A stretch of 5,832 nucleotides of DNA from Actinomycetes bacterium (lineage in GTDB: Bacteria; Actinomycetota; Thermoleophilia; Solirubrobacterales; Solirubrobacteraceae): the NCBI GenBank assembly GCA_023404805.1, contig JAEYAL010000369.1:1-5832 (forward strand), written 5' to 3'. Of the stretch, positions 1-5,832 are shown one piece after another. The position numbers and the translations under genes are program-made. Numbering within the stretch: the stretch's first letter is position 1; the number at the start of each line of letters is the position of its first letter. The notes below the pieces were generated by a model. It ran no database searches. It had not been told where the DNA came from and saw only the letters and a list, made by a program, of their open reading frames with translations.

Positions 1-347
1 TGTCTGATGGGCTCCTGCAGGACGCCGGCCACGTGGCTGCGGCGAGCGGGGTCGCGCTGCGGCTCGACGGCGCGGCGGTGCCGATCGCCGTCGGTGTCGC
101 CGAGGTCGCCGCGTCGCTCGGTCAGGACGCGCTCAGCTTCGCAGCTCGCAGCGGCGAGGACTTCGTCCTGCTCGTCACCGTCCCGCCGGAGCGGCGCGCG
201 GCCGCCGAGGCGGCAGGCGTCGTCGCGTGGATCGGCACGGCCGAGGCGGCTGACGGCGATGCGACCGACGGCGTCCCAGGGGTCGTCATCACCGGTCTCG
301 CGAGCGGCGCCGCAGACCGCCCCGGCGGCCACGATCACCGCCGCTGA
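1..347 (+). CDS. thiL: Thiamine-monophosphate kinase ThiL, C-terminal part (5' end outside window)
   Basis: ThiL phosphorylates thiamine monophosphate to thiamine diphosphate with ATP, the last step of cytosolic thiamine biosynthesis. The reading frame is open from the left edge (first full codon at 3) to TGA at 345-347, giving 114 residues, about a third of a typical ThiL. It opens inside the family's DxSDGL motif (SDGLLQDAGHVAAASGV), whose Asp takes part in Mg-nucleotide binding. It continues with a SGEDFVLLVTVPP segment, matching the conserved GGEDxxLL motif of the C-terminal AIR-synthase-like domain. It ends with GGHDHRR, resembling the GGxDHF tail seen in many actinobacterial ThiL proteins. 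The GTG at 33 lies inside the SDGL-to-GED region and is not the start. Other members of the PurM/HypE/SelD superfamily share this fold, but the combined SDGL, GED and GHDH pattern favours ThiL. The gene converges on the sortase gene and its upstream neighbours are not visible. Confidence 0.85.
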   Translation, partial: SDGLLQDAGHVAAASGVALRLDGAAVPIAVGVAEVAASLGQDALSFAARSGEDFVLLVTVPPERRAAAEAAGVVAWIGTAEAADGDATDGVPGVVITGLASGAADRPGGHDHRR

Positions 348-352
348 CGCGC

Positions 353-401
353 GTATCGGGGAGTCTCGACCCGCATTAGACCCTCCACAACTCCTTGATA
401 C
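353..401. terminator. Nested inverted repeat in the thiL/sortase convergent gap (possible bidirectional terminator)
   Basis: The 91 bp between the two converging stop codons hold a nested inverted repeat. The outer arms GTATC (353-357) and GATAC (397-401) are perfect complements. Inside them, 358-366 can pair with 378-386 as nine positions with one A-C mismatch and one G-U pair, around an 11-nt loop. No U-tract follows on either strand, so it is not a canonical intrinsic terminator, although high-GC actinobacteria often use hairpins without a U-tract. Its place between convergent genes supports a terminator role. The stem is imperfect and could arise by chance in GC-rich DNA. Confidence 0.3.
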
Positions 402-438
402 CTGCCAGGCGGCGCTGGGACGCAGGGCGGCCGGGGGC

Positions 439-1176
439 TCAGCCGGGCGTCGTCGACAACGTGCCGGCCCCCGCGCCGGCCGCGAGCACGTCGGCCCACG
501 GGCCCTTGGTCGGCGGCACGTAGCGCTTGAGGTCGGCGAAGATGATGATCCGCCGGGCCGCCGAGTAGAGCGGGTGGCAGGCCGACAGGACGAGGCGCTC
601 GCGGCCGATGCGCTCCAGGACCCATGTGTCGCTGGGCTTGACGATCCGCTTGTGGGTGACGACGTACTCAAAGCGGCCGTAGGGCGTGCCGACGAGGATG
701 CGGTTGCCCTTCTTGAGCTTGTCGACCGAATGGAACGGCGCGCCGTAGGTGGTGCGGTGGCCCGCGATCGCGGTGGTGCCACCGAGCCCGGGGAGCTCCG
801 TCGACTCGATCAGGCCGGGGCCCTTGCGCAGGTCAGCGGTGTTCGTGCCGTTGACCACGGCGCGGCCGACGCCGAGCGCAGGGATGGAGATCCGCGCGAT
901 GGGCTGGCCGTCGCGGACGCGCCGGCGCACCGACCGCGCGAGGTAGGCGATCTTCTGGTCGCGCTCGGCGAGGGCCGCGAGCGCGGCGCGCTCCGCATCG
1001 GCGGGGCCGCCTTCGTCGAGGTCGGTGAGCTCGTCATCGAGGCCGCCCTGCACGAAATGCGCGTAGGCCGCCGAGAACGGCTCCTGCCAGAACACCGTGA
1101 GCCCAGCGTCGATGACCAGCGCAATCCCCGCCACGAGCAACGCGGTACCAAGGGCCCGCAGGAACTGACGGATCAT
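439..1176 (-). CDS. Class E sortase (membrane-anchored cysteine transpeptidase)
   Basis: Sortases cleave a C-terminal sorting signal of exported proteins (LAxTG for class E) and join them to cell-wall peptidoglycan or to pilin subunits. The 245-aa protein has one N-terminal membrane segment (about residues 7-27) with short basic cytoplasmic residues before it. An acidic, Ala-rich stalk follows (about 45-90) and then the sortase beta-barrel (about 91-220). His140 in TTAIAGHRTTYGAPF and Cys200 in LVLSACHPLYS are the catalytic pair, and Arg209 in ARRIIIFADL fits the catalytic Arg. The Cys motif reads LSAC instead of the usual TLxTC. The ATG at 1174-1176 is the only usable start, because no ATG, GTG or TTG codon lies in frame between it and the preceding gene's stop; no clear Shine-Dalgarno precedes it. 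It lies 87 bp downstream of the M28-like gene and is probably co-transcribed with it. No LPxTG/LAxTG substrate gene is visible, so its substrate is unknown. Confidence 0.9.
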   Translation of the reverse strand: MIRQFLRALGTALLVAGIALVIDAGLTVFWQEPFSAAYAHFVQGGLDDELTDLDEGGPADAERAALAALAERDQKIAYLARSVRRRVRDGQPIARISIPALGVGRAVVNGTNTADLRKGPGLIESTELPGLGGTTAIAGHRTTYGAPFHSVDKLKKGNRILVGTPYGRFEYVVTHKRIVKPSDTWVLERIGRERLVLSACHPLYSAARRIIIFADLKRYVPPTKGPWADVLAAGAGAGTLSTTPG

Positions 1177-1263
1177 CGCGTCAGCGTAGAGAACGCGCGG
1201 GCGCCGACGCCCCGGCGACGCCCCTGAAACCGGCCGCTTCCGCGCCAGGCCTGGACGAAGGTC

Positions 1264-3024
1264 TCAGCGCTCAAGGGCTGAGTCGACGCCACCGAGCGAT
1301 CCCGGGCCCGCGTACGTGACCGGTCCGCGGACCGTCACCTCGGCGTCGCCCGCGTCGGTGTGGCGGCCGTGGCGCGCGAGGAGCAGCGCGCCGATCGACA
1401 CGCCGGTGAGGACCGCGAACCAGAGCTGCGGGAACAACCCGACGTCGCCCGCTCCGATCAACGCGACGAACCAGCTCGCCGCGCTCGAGAGGTCGCCGAG
1501 CGGGTAGCGGGTGAGCAGATTCTCGGCCAGGATCAGGACCGGCGTCAGGCCGACCAGCACGCCGAGGACGGCAGCGATCCGCCCGGGCCGCATGCCGGCG
1601 TCGAGCACGACCGGCCAGATCACGACGGCCGGCACCATCACGGCCGCTGCGGCCGGGTTGACCACCCAGGTGAGCAGCGCCGACACCTCGAGCACGATCG
1701 CGAGGCCCAGCGGTGCGCCCGGGACGCTGCTGTTGCGCCCGCGCAGGCCGAACGCGAACAGGAGCAGCGGCCGCACGACCGCGTGCCCGAAGAGCGTCAC
1801 GCCGACGAAGATCGCCAGTGGCGAAAGCTCACCGGTCCAGAACGCCGGGTCGATCGGGCCACCCGGCAGGTTCACCCAGCCAGCGCGCGCGGCGAGGGCG
1901 ACGGCGCCGATGCCGAGCAGCTGCGGCAGCGCCAGCAGCAGCGTCCACACCACCCACCGGCCAACACGCTGGCGCTCGCGGCGCGCCCGCGCCAACCCAT
2001 CGACGATCAGCAGCCCCGACGGGATGAGCAGCGCGAGGACGATCGCCCGCAGGGCCCAGCCGGGGATGATCCCGTCGGCAGCCGACAGACGCTGCTCGGG
2101 CGACAGGTCGACGGCGCCGGCGTTGTCGATCGCGATCACCGACCGGACCACGGCGCGGCCGTCGGCCTCCAGCCGCTCGGCCGTCGGGCCAGCGCTTTCC
2201 GGCGGGACGCGGTCGCCCGACGCCGAGAAGAGGATCGCGGGCAGCCCAGCGCGCAGCAGCGGCCCCTGGCCGCCGGTCGTGACCGGCGCCGCCAGCCGCA
2301 CCAGCTGCGCGATGGCGCCCGGCCGCGCGTCGCCGACCGTCCGCTCCCTGCGGACCGCTTCCTCGATGGTGCGCCGCAGCCGGATGGACGCGAGCTCGGG
2401 CCCGTTGGAGAACGCGACCACCGGTGGCAGCAGATCCGGTGTGCCGAGCGTGCCGAGCACGATGACCGCGCGCACCGGCGTGTCTTCGGACTGCAGGCGG
2501 CGCGCCAGCGCCCGGTAGCCTGCCTGCGCGTTCGTGCCGCTGACCGACACGAGCTGGATCGGATGCTCGACGCGCCGTTTGCCGAGCAGCGCGCTGAGCT
2601 GCAGCAGCGTGGCGGTGCCGGTGAGCTCGGCGCGCGCACCGGGCCGCACACCATCGCGCGCCGCGACGACGACGATCGCCCCGTCGGCAGGGCCGTCGCG
2701 CGTGCCCGTGACCTGCAGCGCCTCAGCATCGCTGCCATCGAGCGCCTTGACCTGCGCGGTGGCGGTCTGCACCTCGAGGCCGTCCTCCTTGAACCGCGCT
2801 TCGATCTCGCGGCCCACGTCGGTATCGGCCGGGCCGCCAGCAGGGCGCGCCGGGTAAAAGCCAGCGAGCCGGTCGACCTCGGCGAGGGCCGTGGCGCCGC
2901 TGAAGGCGTCCGGCGCTTGGAAGGTGCGGAGCGCCCGGGGCCGGTCCTGAACGGAGAACGCCGCCAGCACCAGGACAGCGAGCAGGGGCAGGACGAAGAT
3001 CCTGGTCAGCCGCGGGTCGAGCAC
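1264..3024 (-). CDS. Polytopic membrane protein with M28-peptidase-like domain, apparently lacking metal ligands
   Basis: This 586-aa protein has an N-terminal membrane anchor (about residues 8-24) and an exported domain (about 25-320). About seven further hydrophobic segments follow (roughly 323-344, 356-378, 399-423, 436-456, 459-476, 483-503, 530-550), then a hydrophilic tail. The exported part resembles the M28 (aminopeptidase Y/PSMA-type) fold: a VVVAARDG strand, a GARAELTGTATLLQL helix, an IQLVSVSGT strand and a late LPAILFSASG strand. At the places where M28 enzymes carry HxD, GAxDNxSG and GEE, this protein has Ala122-Arg-Asp124, Ala132 and Thr164-Asn165. The domain contains a single His (154), so a two-zinc site is very unlikely and I infer a non-catalytic binding or scaffold role. 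The GTG at 3022-3024 is the only start between the upstream stop (3034-3036) and the hydrophobic segment. It is divergent from the response regulator and upstream of the sortase. Function is unproven. Confidence 0.75.
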   Translation of the reverse strand: MLDPRLTRIFVLPLLAVLVLAAFSVQDRPRALRTFQAPDAFSGATALAEVDRLAGFYPARPAGGPADTDVGREIEARFKEDGLEVQTATAQVKALDGSDAEALQVTGTRDGPADGAIVVVAARDGVRPGARAELTGTATLLQLSALLGKRRVEHPIQLVSVSGTNAQAGYRALARRLQSEDTPVRAVIVLGTLGTPDLLPPVVAFSNGPELASIRLRRTIEEAVRRERTVGDARPGAIAQLVRLAAPVTTGGQGPLLRAGLPAILFSASGDRVPPESAGPTAERLEADGRAVVRSVIAIDNAGAVDLSPEQRLSAADGIIPGWALRAIVLALLIPSGLLIVDGLARARRERQRVGRWVVWTLLLALPQLLGIGAVALAARAGWVNLPGGPIDPAFWTGELSPLAIFVGVTLFGHAVVRPLLLFAFGLRGRNSSVPGAPLGLAIVLEVSALLTWVVNPAAAAVMVPAVVIWPVVLDAGMRPGRIAAVLGVLVGLTPVLILAENLLTRYPLGDLSSAASWFVALIGAGDVGLFPQLWFAVLTGVSIGALLLARHGRHTDAGDAEVTVRGPVTYAGPGSLGGVDSALER

Positions 3025-3042
3025 GCTGACACACTATGGGTC
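3025..3042. promoter_or_regulatory. 18-bp divergent intergenic region; candidate overlapping -10 elements for leaderless promoters
   Basis: Only 18 bp separate the GTG start of the M28-like gene (- strand) from the GTG start of the response regulator (+ strand). No Shine-Dalgarno is visible in front of either. On the - strand TAGTGT (3036 to 3031) fits the TAnnnT core of a -10 box and would place the transcription start at the GTG itself. On the + strand the overlapping CACTAT (3032-3037) is a weaker -10 candidate at the right distance from 3043. Both -35 regions would lie inside the opposing genes, and I see no convincing one. Leaderless transcripts are common in actinobacteria, which supports the reading; the boxes themselves are weak evidence. 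Confidence 0.35.
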
Positions 3043-3759
3043 GTGACGAGCCGACCGCGCATCCTTGTCGTCGACGACGAGCGGGCGATCCAGACCCTGC
3101 TGTCGTACCCCCTCGAAGGCGAGGGGTTTGAAGTCGTGCAGGCGCTCAGTGGCGAGACGGGCCTGGAGCGGTTCGACGACACCATCGATCTGGTGCTGCT
3201 CGACGTGTCGCTGCCGGGGATCGACGGGTTTGAGGTCTGCCGGCGGCTGCGCGCCGGCGGGTCCGCAGTGCCGATCATCATGCTCACCGCGCGCACCGAC
3301 GAGATCGACACGGTGCTCGGTCTGGAACTTGGCGCGGACGACTACGTCACCAAGCCGTTCTCGATCCGGGAGCTCACCAGCCGCGTGCGTGCGGCGCTGC
3401 GGCGGTCCGAGATGCTCTCCAAGGTGGCGGCCGCCGCGACCGCCGAGCAGCAGGCTGACGAGCTGGTCGTCGGCGACCTCACCGTCGATCTCGCAGGCCG
3501 CGCCGTGCGGGTCCGCGGAGCCGAAGTGCGACTTACATTCTCGGAGTTTGAGATCGTCGCTTTGATGGCTGCCTCGCCCGGACGCGTCTTCACCCGCGAC
3601 CAGCTCCTCGAGCAGGTCTGGGGCGATGCCGAGTACCGCGATCCGCGCACCGTCGACGTGCACGTGCGCCACCTGCGCGAGAAGCTCGAAGCCGAGCCCA
3701 GCGAACCGGAGCTGCTGCTTACCGTGCGCGGCGTCGGGTACCAGATCGGCAAGCCGTGA
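3043..3759 (+). CDS. OmpR/PhoB-family DNA-binding response regulator
   Basis: This is the cytoplasmic output half of a two-component system: its receiver is phosphorylated by the kinase encoded next, and its winged-helix domain binds promoter DNA. The protein is 238 aa, normal for the family. The receiver domain (about residues 5-122) has the acidic pocket Asp11-Asp12, phospho-acceptor Asp54 in LVLLDVSLPG, Thr82 in MLTART and Lys104 in YVTKPF. An Ala-rich linker (about 125-140) leads to a Trans_reg_C winged helix (about 141-236) with the typical VDVHVRHLREKLE recognition-helix region and the TVRGVGYQ wing. The GTG at 3043 was chosen because it puts the first receiver strand (RILVVDDE) five residues from the start. 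The frame stays open far upstream only because of GC bias. The stop overlaps the kinase start in a GTGA, implying translational coupling. The regulon is unknown; the divergent M28-like/sortase genes and the operon itself are plausible targets. Confidence 0.95.
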   Translation: MTSRPRILVVDDERAIQTLLSYPLEGEGFEVVQALSGETGLERFDDTIDLVLLDVSLPGIDGFEVCRRLRAGGSAVPIIMLTARTDEIDTVLGLELGADDYVTKPFSIRELTSRVRAALRRSEMLSKVAAAATAEQQADELVVGDLTVDLAGRAVRVRGAEVRLTFSEFEIVALMAASPGRVFTRDQLLEQVWGDAEYRDPRTVDVHVRHLREKLEAEPSEPELLLTVRGVGYQIGKP

Positions 3760-5345
3760 CCGAGCCCGCGGCGGCGGACGCTTCACCGCCGCCGGACGAG
3801 CCGCCGCCTGCCCGCGACGACGCCGAGCGGGCCCGCATCGTGGGCGAGGCGATGGACGACGCGTTCGCCGTGCCCAAGCGCAAGGGCCGCGGGTTCATCG
3901 TCCGCACGATCGAGCGGTTCCCGCTGACCCGCTGGTTCAAGGGCTCGCTGCCGGGCCGGATCAGCGCGGTCTTCCTGCTCGCGGCCATCGTCACGCTCGT
4001 GGCGCTGCTCTATGCCACGCCGCGGCTCGAGCAGTCGCTGATCGCCCCGCGCGAAAAGTCGGTCGTGGCGTCGGTCACCGTGGGCGCCGGCGTGATCCGC
4101 GCCTACGAGCAGCAGATCGTCGTCGACGCGTCGACGGCCGGGCGGATCACGAACACCGTGTTCGGCATCGGCGGCCGCCTGGAGACGATCGCGCTCCCGC
4201 CGGGCTCCCAGCGCGTGGCGCTGTTCCAAGCGACCGGCAACCCGAAGGCGCCGAACATCACCAACGTCATCAACAACGAGCGGCCCAGCCGGCTCGTGCG
4301 CGTGATGGCGACGCGCACGAAGGGCCGCGCGAAGGGCATCACGAACGTCGACGGGATCTCCCGCATCGAGGCCGTCGAGACCATGACGCTCAACAGCGGC
4401 GACCGCGTCGTGCTCGCCGTCTGGCAGCCGATCGACGACATCGAGCGCACCGTCGAGGTCGCCCGCCAGCGCATCCTGGTCGCGGGCATCGGCGGCGCGT
4501 CGATCGCGCTGCTGCTCGGCGTCTGGGTCACGACGCGCCTCACGCGGCGCATCCGGACGCTCGAGGCTGGCGCGCGCAAGGTGGCCCAGGGCGACTTCAC
4601 CGCGCAGTTCCCGGGCGAGGGCTCGCTCGAGCTCTCGTCGCTGGCCCGCGCCCTCGATGAGATGCAGCGCCAGCTGGCCGAGCTCGAGACCGCGCGCCGC
4701 CGGTTTATCGCGACCGCCTCGCATGAGCTGCGCACGCCGCTCTCGACGCTGCAGGGCTTCCTCGAGCTCTTGGAAGACGAGGACCTCGATCCGGGACGGC
4801 GCCACGAGTTCGTGATGCACGCCAGCGAGCAGGCGCAGCGCCTCGGCAAGCTCGCCAGCGACCTGCTCGACCTCTCCCGCCTCGACGTCGGCTCCGTGAA
4901 GGTCCGCCGCGCGCCGACCGACGTCGGGCTGCTGTTCGAGGCGCTCATCGCGGAGTTCCGCGTCGCGTCCGCGCAGCACGGGACGACCATCGACCGCCAG
5001 GTCGACGTGCGGGCCGAGACGGCCCTGATCGACGCTGACCGCGTGCTGCAGCTGCTGCGGGCCCTCGTCGACAACGCGCTGACGCACACGCCGCCGGGCA
5101 CCGGCATCACGATCGCCGCCAAGCGCCATGGCGCCAGGGTCGAGCTGACGGTCACCGATACGGGTCCTGGCATCCCGCCCGCCCACCAGCGTGAGATGTT
5201 CGAGGCCTTCGTGACTTCGGATGAGACCCGCGGATCCGGCCTCGGCCTGGCGATCAGCCGCGAGCTGGCGCGCCGCATGCAGGGCGATCTCACCGTAACG
5301 TCAGGTCACGGAGCTACCGTCTTCACCTTGTCGCTCCCCGCGTAG
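3756..5345 (+). CDS. HAMP-containing membrane sensor histidine kinase
   Basis: This is the sensor partner of the preceding response regulator: it autophosphorylates on His and transfers phosphate to Asp54. The 529 aa comprise a hydrophilic cytoplasmic N-terminus (about 1-66), TM1 (about 67-87), an extracytoplasmic sensor of about 150 residues (88-238) that I do not recognise, TM2 (about 240-258), HAMP (about 258-310), HisKA with His323 in ATASHELRTPLS, and a HATPase_c domain. The latter shows the N box (LVDNALTH, Asn440), G1 (DTGPGIP, 468-474) and G2 (GSGLGLAI, 493-500). All residues needed for kinase activity are present. The GTG at 3756 overlaps the regulator's TGA by 4 bp, the usual coupled arrangement. 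In-frame starts GTG 3840 and ATG 3852 would trim the Pro/Asp-rich first 28-32 residues. The length of the N-terminal tail is unusual for this class. The next gene starts 20 bp after the stop and is probably in the same operon. Confidence 0.95.
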   Translation: MTEPAAADASPPPDEPPPARDDAERARIVGEAMDDAFAVPKRKGRGFIVRTIERFPLTRWFKGSLPGRISAVFLLAAIVTLVALLYATPRLEQSLIAPREKSVVASVTVGAGVIRAYEQQIVVDASTAGRITNTVFGIGGRLETIALPPGSQRVALFQATGNPKAPNITNVINNERPSRLVRVMATRTKGRAKGITNVDGISRIEAVETMTLNSGDRVVLAVWQPIDDIERTVEVARQRILVAGIGGASIALLLGVWVTTRLTRRIRTLEAGARKVAQGDFTAQFPGEGSLELSSLARALDEMQRQLAELETARRRFIATASHELRTPLSTLQGFLELLEDEDLDPGRRHEFVMHASEQAQRLGKLASDLLDLSRLDVGSVKVRRAPTDVGLLFEALIAEFRVASAQHGTTIDRQVDVRAETALIDADRVLQLLRALVDNALTHTPPGTGITIAAKRHGARVELTVTDTGPGIPPAHQREMFEAFVTSDETRGSGLGLAISRELARRMQGDLTVTSGHGATVFTLSLPA

Positions 5346-5365
5346 GGCCGCCGCGCGCCCCTCTG

Positions 5366-5832
5366 ATGCCACTCCTCCGCCCCGTGTCCTCCGCCGCTCT
5401 GCTGGCCCCTGCCCTCGCCGCAGCGGCGCTGCTGCCATTCGCGCTCACAGGCTGCGGCGGCGATGCCGCAGACGCCGACGCGAAGGCCACGACCAGCGAC
5501 GCGGACGCATTGGCGCGCGCCGCGGACGTGCCCGACGCCGCCGGCGGCGATCTCCACGAGCAGGCGGTCAAGCTCGGCCTGCCGAGCGTGGTCGCGGTCA
5601 CGGTCAGCACCGGCGGCGACACCCGCAACGGCTCCGGCACGCTGCTCGCCCCGAACCTCGTCGCGACCGACGCGGCGCTGGTCACCACGGCCTCGGGCCA
5701 GCCGGCCGCCGGCGTCACCGTCCGCGAGGGCAACGGCGACGAGCACGCCGCGGTGGTCGACGGCATCGACCAGCTCAGCGGGATCGCCGCGCTGCGGGTG
5801 CGCGACCTGACCGCCGTGCCGGTCGCCAAGGC
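5366..5832 (+). CDS. Lipoprotein with HtrA/trypsin-like protease domain, catalytic His and Asp apparently missing (3' end outside window)
   Basis: The frame is open from ATG 5366 to the right edge (155 full codons). The first 29 residues form a lipoprotein signal peptide: a short n-region with one Arg, an Ala/Leu-rich core, and the lipobox ALTGC with Cys30 as the predicted lipidated residue. An Asp/Ala-rich linker (31-68) follows, and then an S1C-type N-terminal barrel: GLPSVVAVTVSTGG, NGSGTLLAPNLVAT and GIAALRVRDL. These align with the psVVxV, GSGfvl and DLAvLkV blocks of HtrA proteins. Where HtrA has TNAHVV this protein has TDAALV (Ala104 for His), and where HtrA has DLAVL it has GIAAL (Gly139 for Asp). 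The Ser motif would lie beyond the window. It starts 20 bp after the kinase stop with no obvious Shine-Dalgarno, so it probably belongs to the two-component operon. A surface-anchored pseudoprotease or chaperone/sensor is likely; active protease is less likely. Confidence 0.8.
   Translation, partial: MPLLRPVSSAALLAPALAAAALLPFALTGCGGDAADADAKATTSDADALARAADVPDAAGGDLHEQAVKLGLPSVVAVTVSTGGDTRNGSGTLLAPNLVATDAALVTTASGQPAAGVTVREGNGDEHAAVVDGIDQLSGIAALRVRDLTAVPVAK

Noticed and set aside
7..1227. 406-aa + strand open frame overlapping the thiL end and the sortase gene
   Set aside because: It has compositionally biased sequence without domains and is antisense to an intact sortase with its His, Cys and Arg in place.
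1202..1254. Short GC hairpin (CGCCG/CGGCG at 1202-1217) and 10-bp palindrome CCAGGCCTGG (1245-1254) between the M28-like and sortase genes
   Set aside because: Stems this short are expected by chance at this G+C content, the palindrome has no loop, and no U-tract follows, so I do not call a terminator or regulatory element.
3036..3038. ATG as a possible start for the response regulator
   Set aside because: It is out of frame with the receiver domain; the GTG at 3043 is in frame and correctly placed.
1360..3042. Long + strand open frame running into the response regulator, giving an apparent 799-aa fusion protein
   Set aside because: The first 561 residues are low-complexity Arg/Asp/Gln/His-rich sequence antisense to the M28-like gene, typical of GC-biased shadow frames. 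The receiver domain has a proper GTG start at 3043.
3783..5186. 467-aa open frame on the - strand opposite the histidine kinase
   Set aside because: Its translation is Arg/Asp/Ala/His-rich with no recognisable domain, while the opposite strand encodes a complete kinase with every catalytic box.
5306..5829. Two - strand open frames of 146 and 168 aa at the right edge
   Set aside because: They are antisense to the lipoprotein gene, which has a clear signal peptide, lipobox and HtrA-like fold motifs. The antisense translations are Ala/Arg/Ser-rich and unrecognisable.
1..5832. Search for mobile elements, CRISPR arrays, tandem repeats and RNA genes
   Set aside because: I saw no direct repeats with regular spacing, no transposase or integrase motifs, and no tRNA- or rRNA-like sequence; coding genes fill nearly the whole window.

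Overview
The window is about 70% G+C, with strongly G/C-biased third codon positions and several GTG starts. It looks like a chromosomal segment of a high-GC actinobacterium. The short sequence signatures (a class E sortase with LSAC in place of LTTC, and a membrane-anchored M28-like protein of a type I associate with Thermoleophilia/Solirubrobacterales) suggest that class, but this is an impression and not a proven placement. I see no insertion sequence, integrase, CRISPR array, tRNA or rRNA, and base composition looks uniform.

Layout, left to right. (1) The C-terminal third of a thiamine-monophosphate kinase (ThiL) enters from the left edge on the + strand and ends at 347. (2) A 91-bp convergent gap contains a modest nested inverted repeat. 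(3) Two genes on the - strand, transcribed from about 3024 down to 439, encode first a 586-aa polytopic membrane protein with an extracytoplasmic M28-peptidase-like domain and then, 87 bp further on, a 245-aa class E sortase. (4) Only 18 bp separate the GTG start of the M28-like gene from the GTG start of a divergent + strand operon. (5) That operon encodes an OmpR/PhoB-type response regulator, a HAMP-containing membrane histidine kinase overlapping it by 4 bp, and, 20 bp downstream, a lipoprotein with an HtrA/trypsin-like domain that runs off the right edge.

The region reads as an envelope-directed locus: surface-protein anchoring (sortase), a membrane pseudo-peptidase, a two-component sensor and an exported protease-like lipoprotein. 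The order regulator-kinase-HtrA resembles the mycobacterial mprA-mprB-pepD arrangement. The most striking observation is that both peptidase-fold proteins appear catalytically dead. The M28-like protein lacks the family's metal ligands, and the HtrA-like lipoprotein lacks the catalytic His and Asp at the expected positions. This makes binding, sensing or scaffolding roles more likely than proteolysis. The very short divergent intergenic region has room only for overlapping, probably leaderless promoters, which suggests the two arms could be co-regulated.
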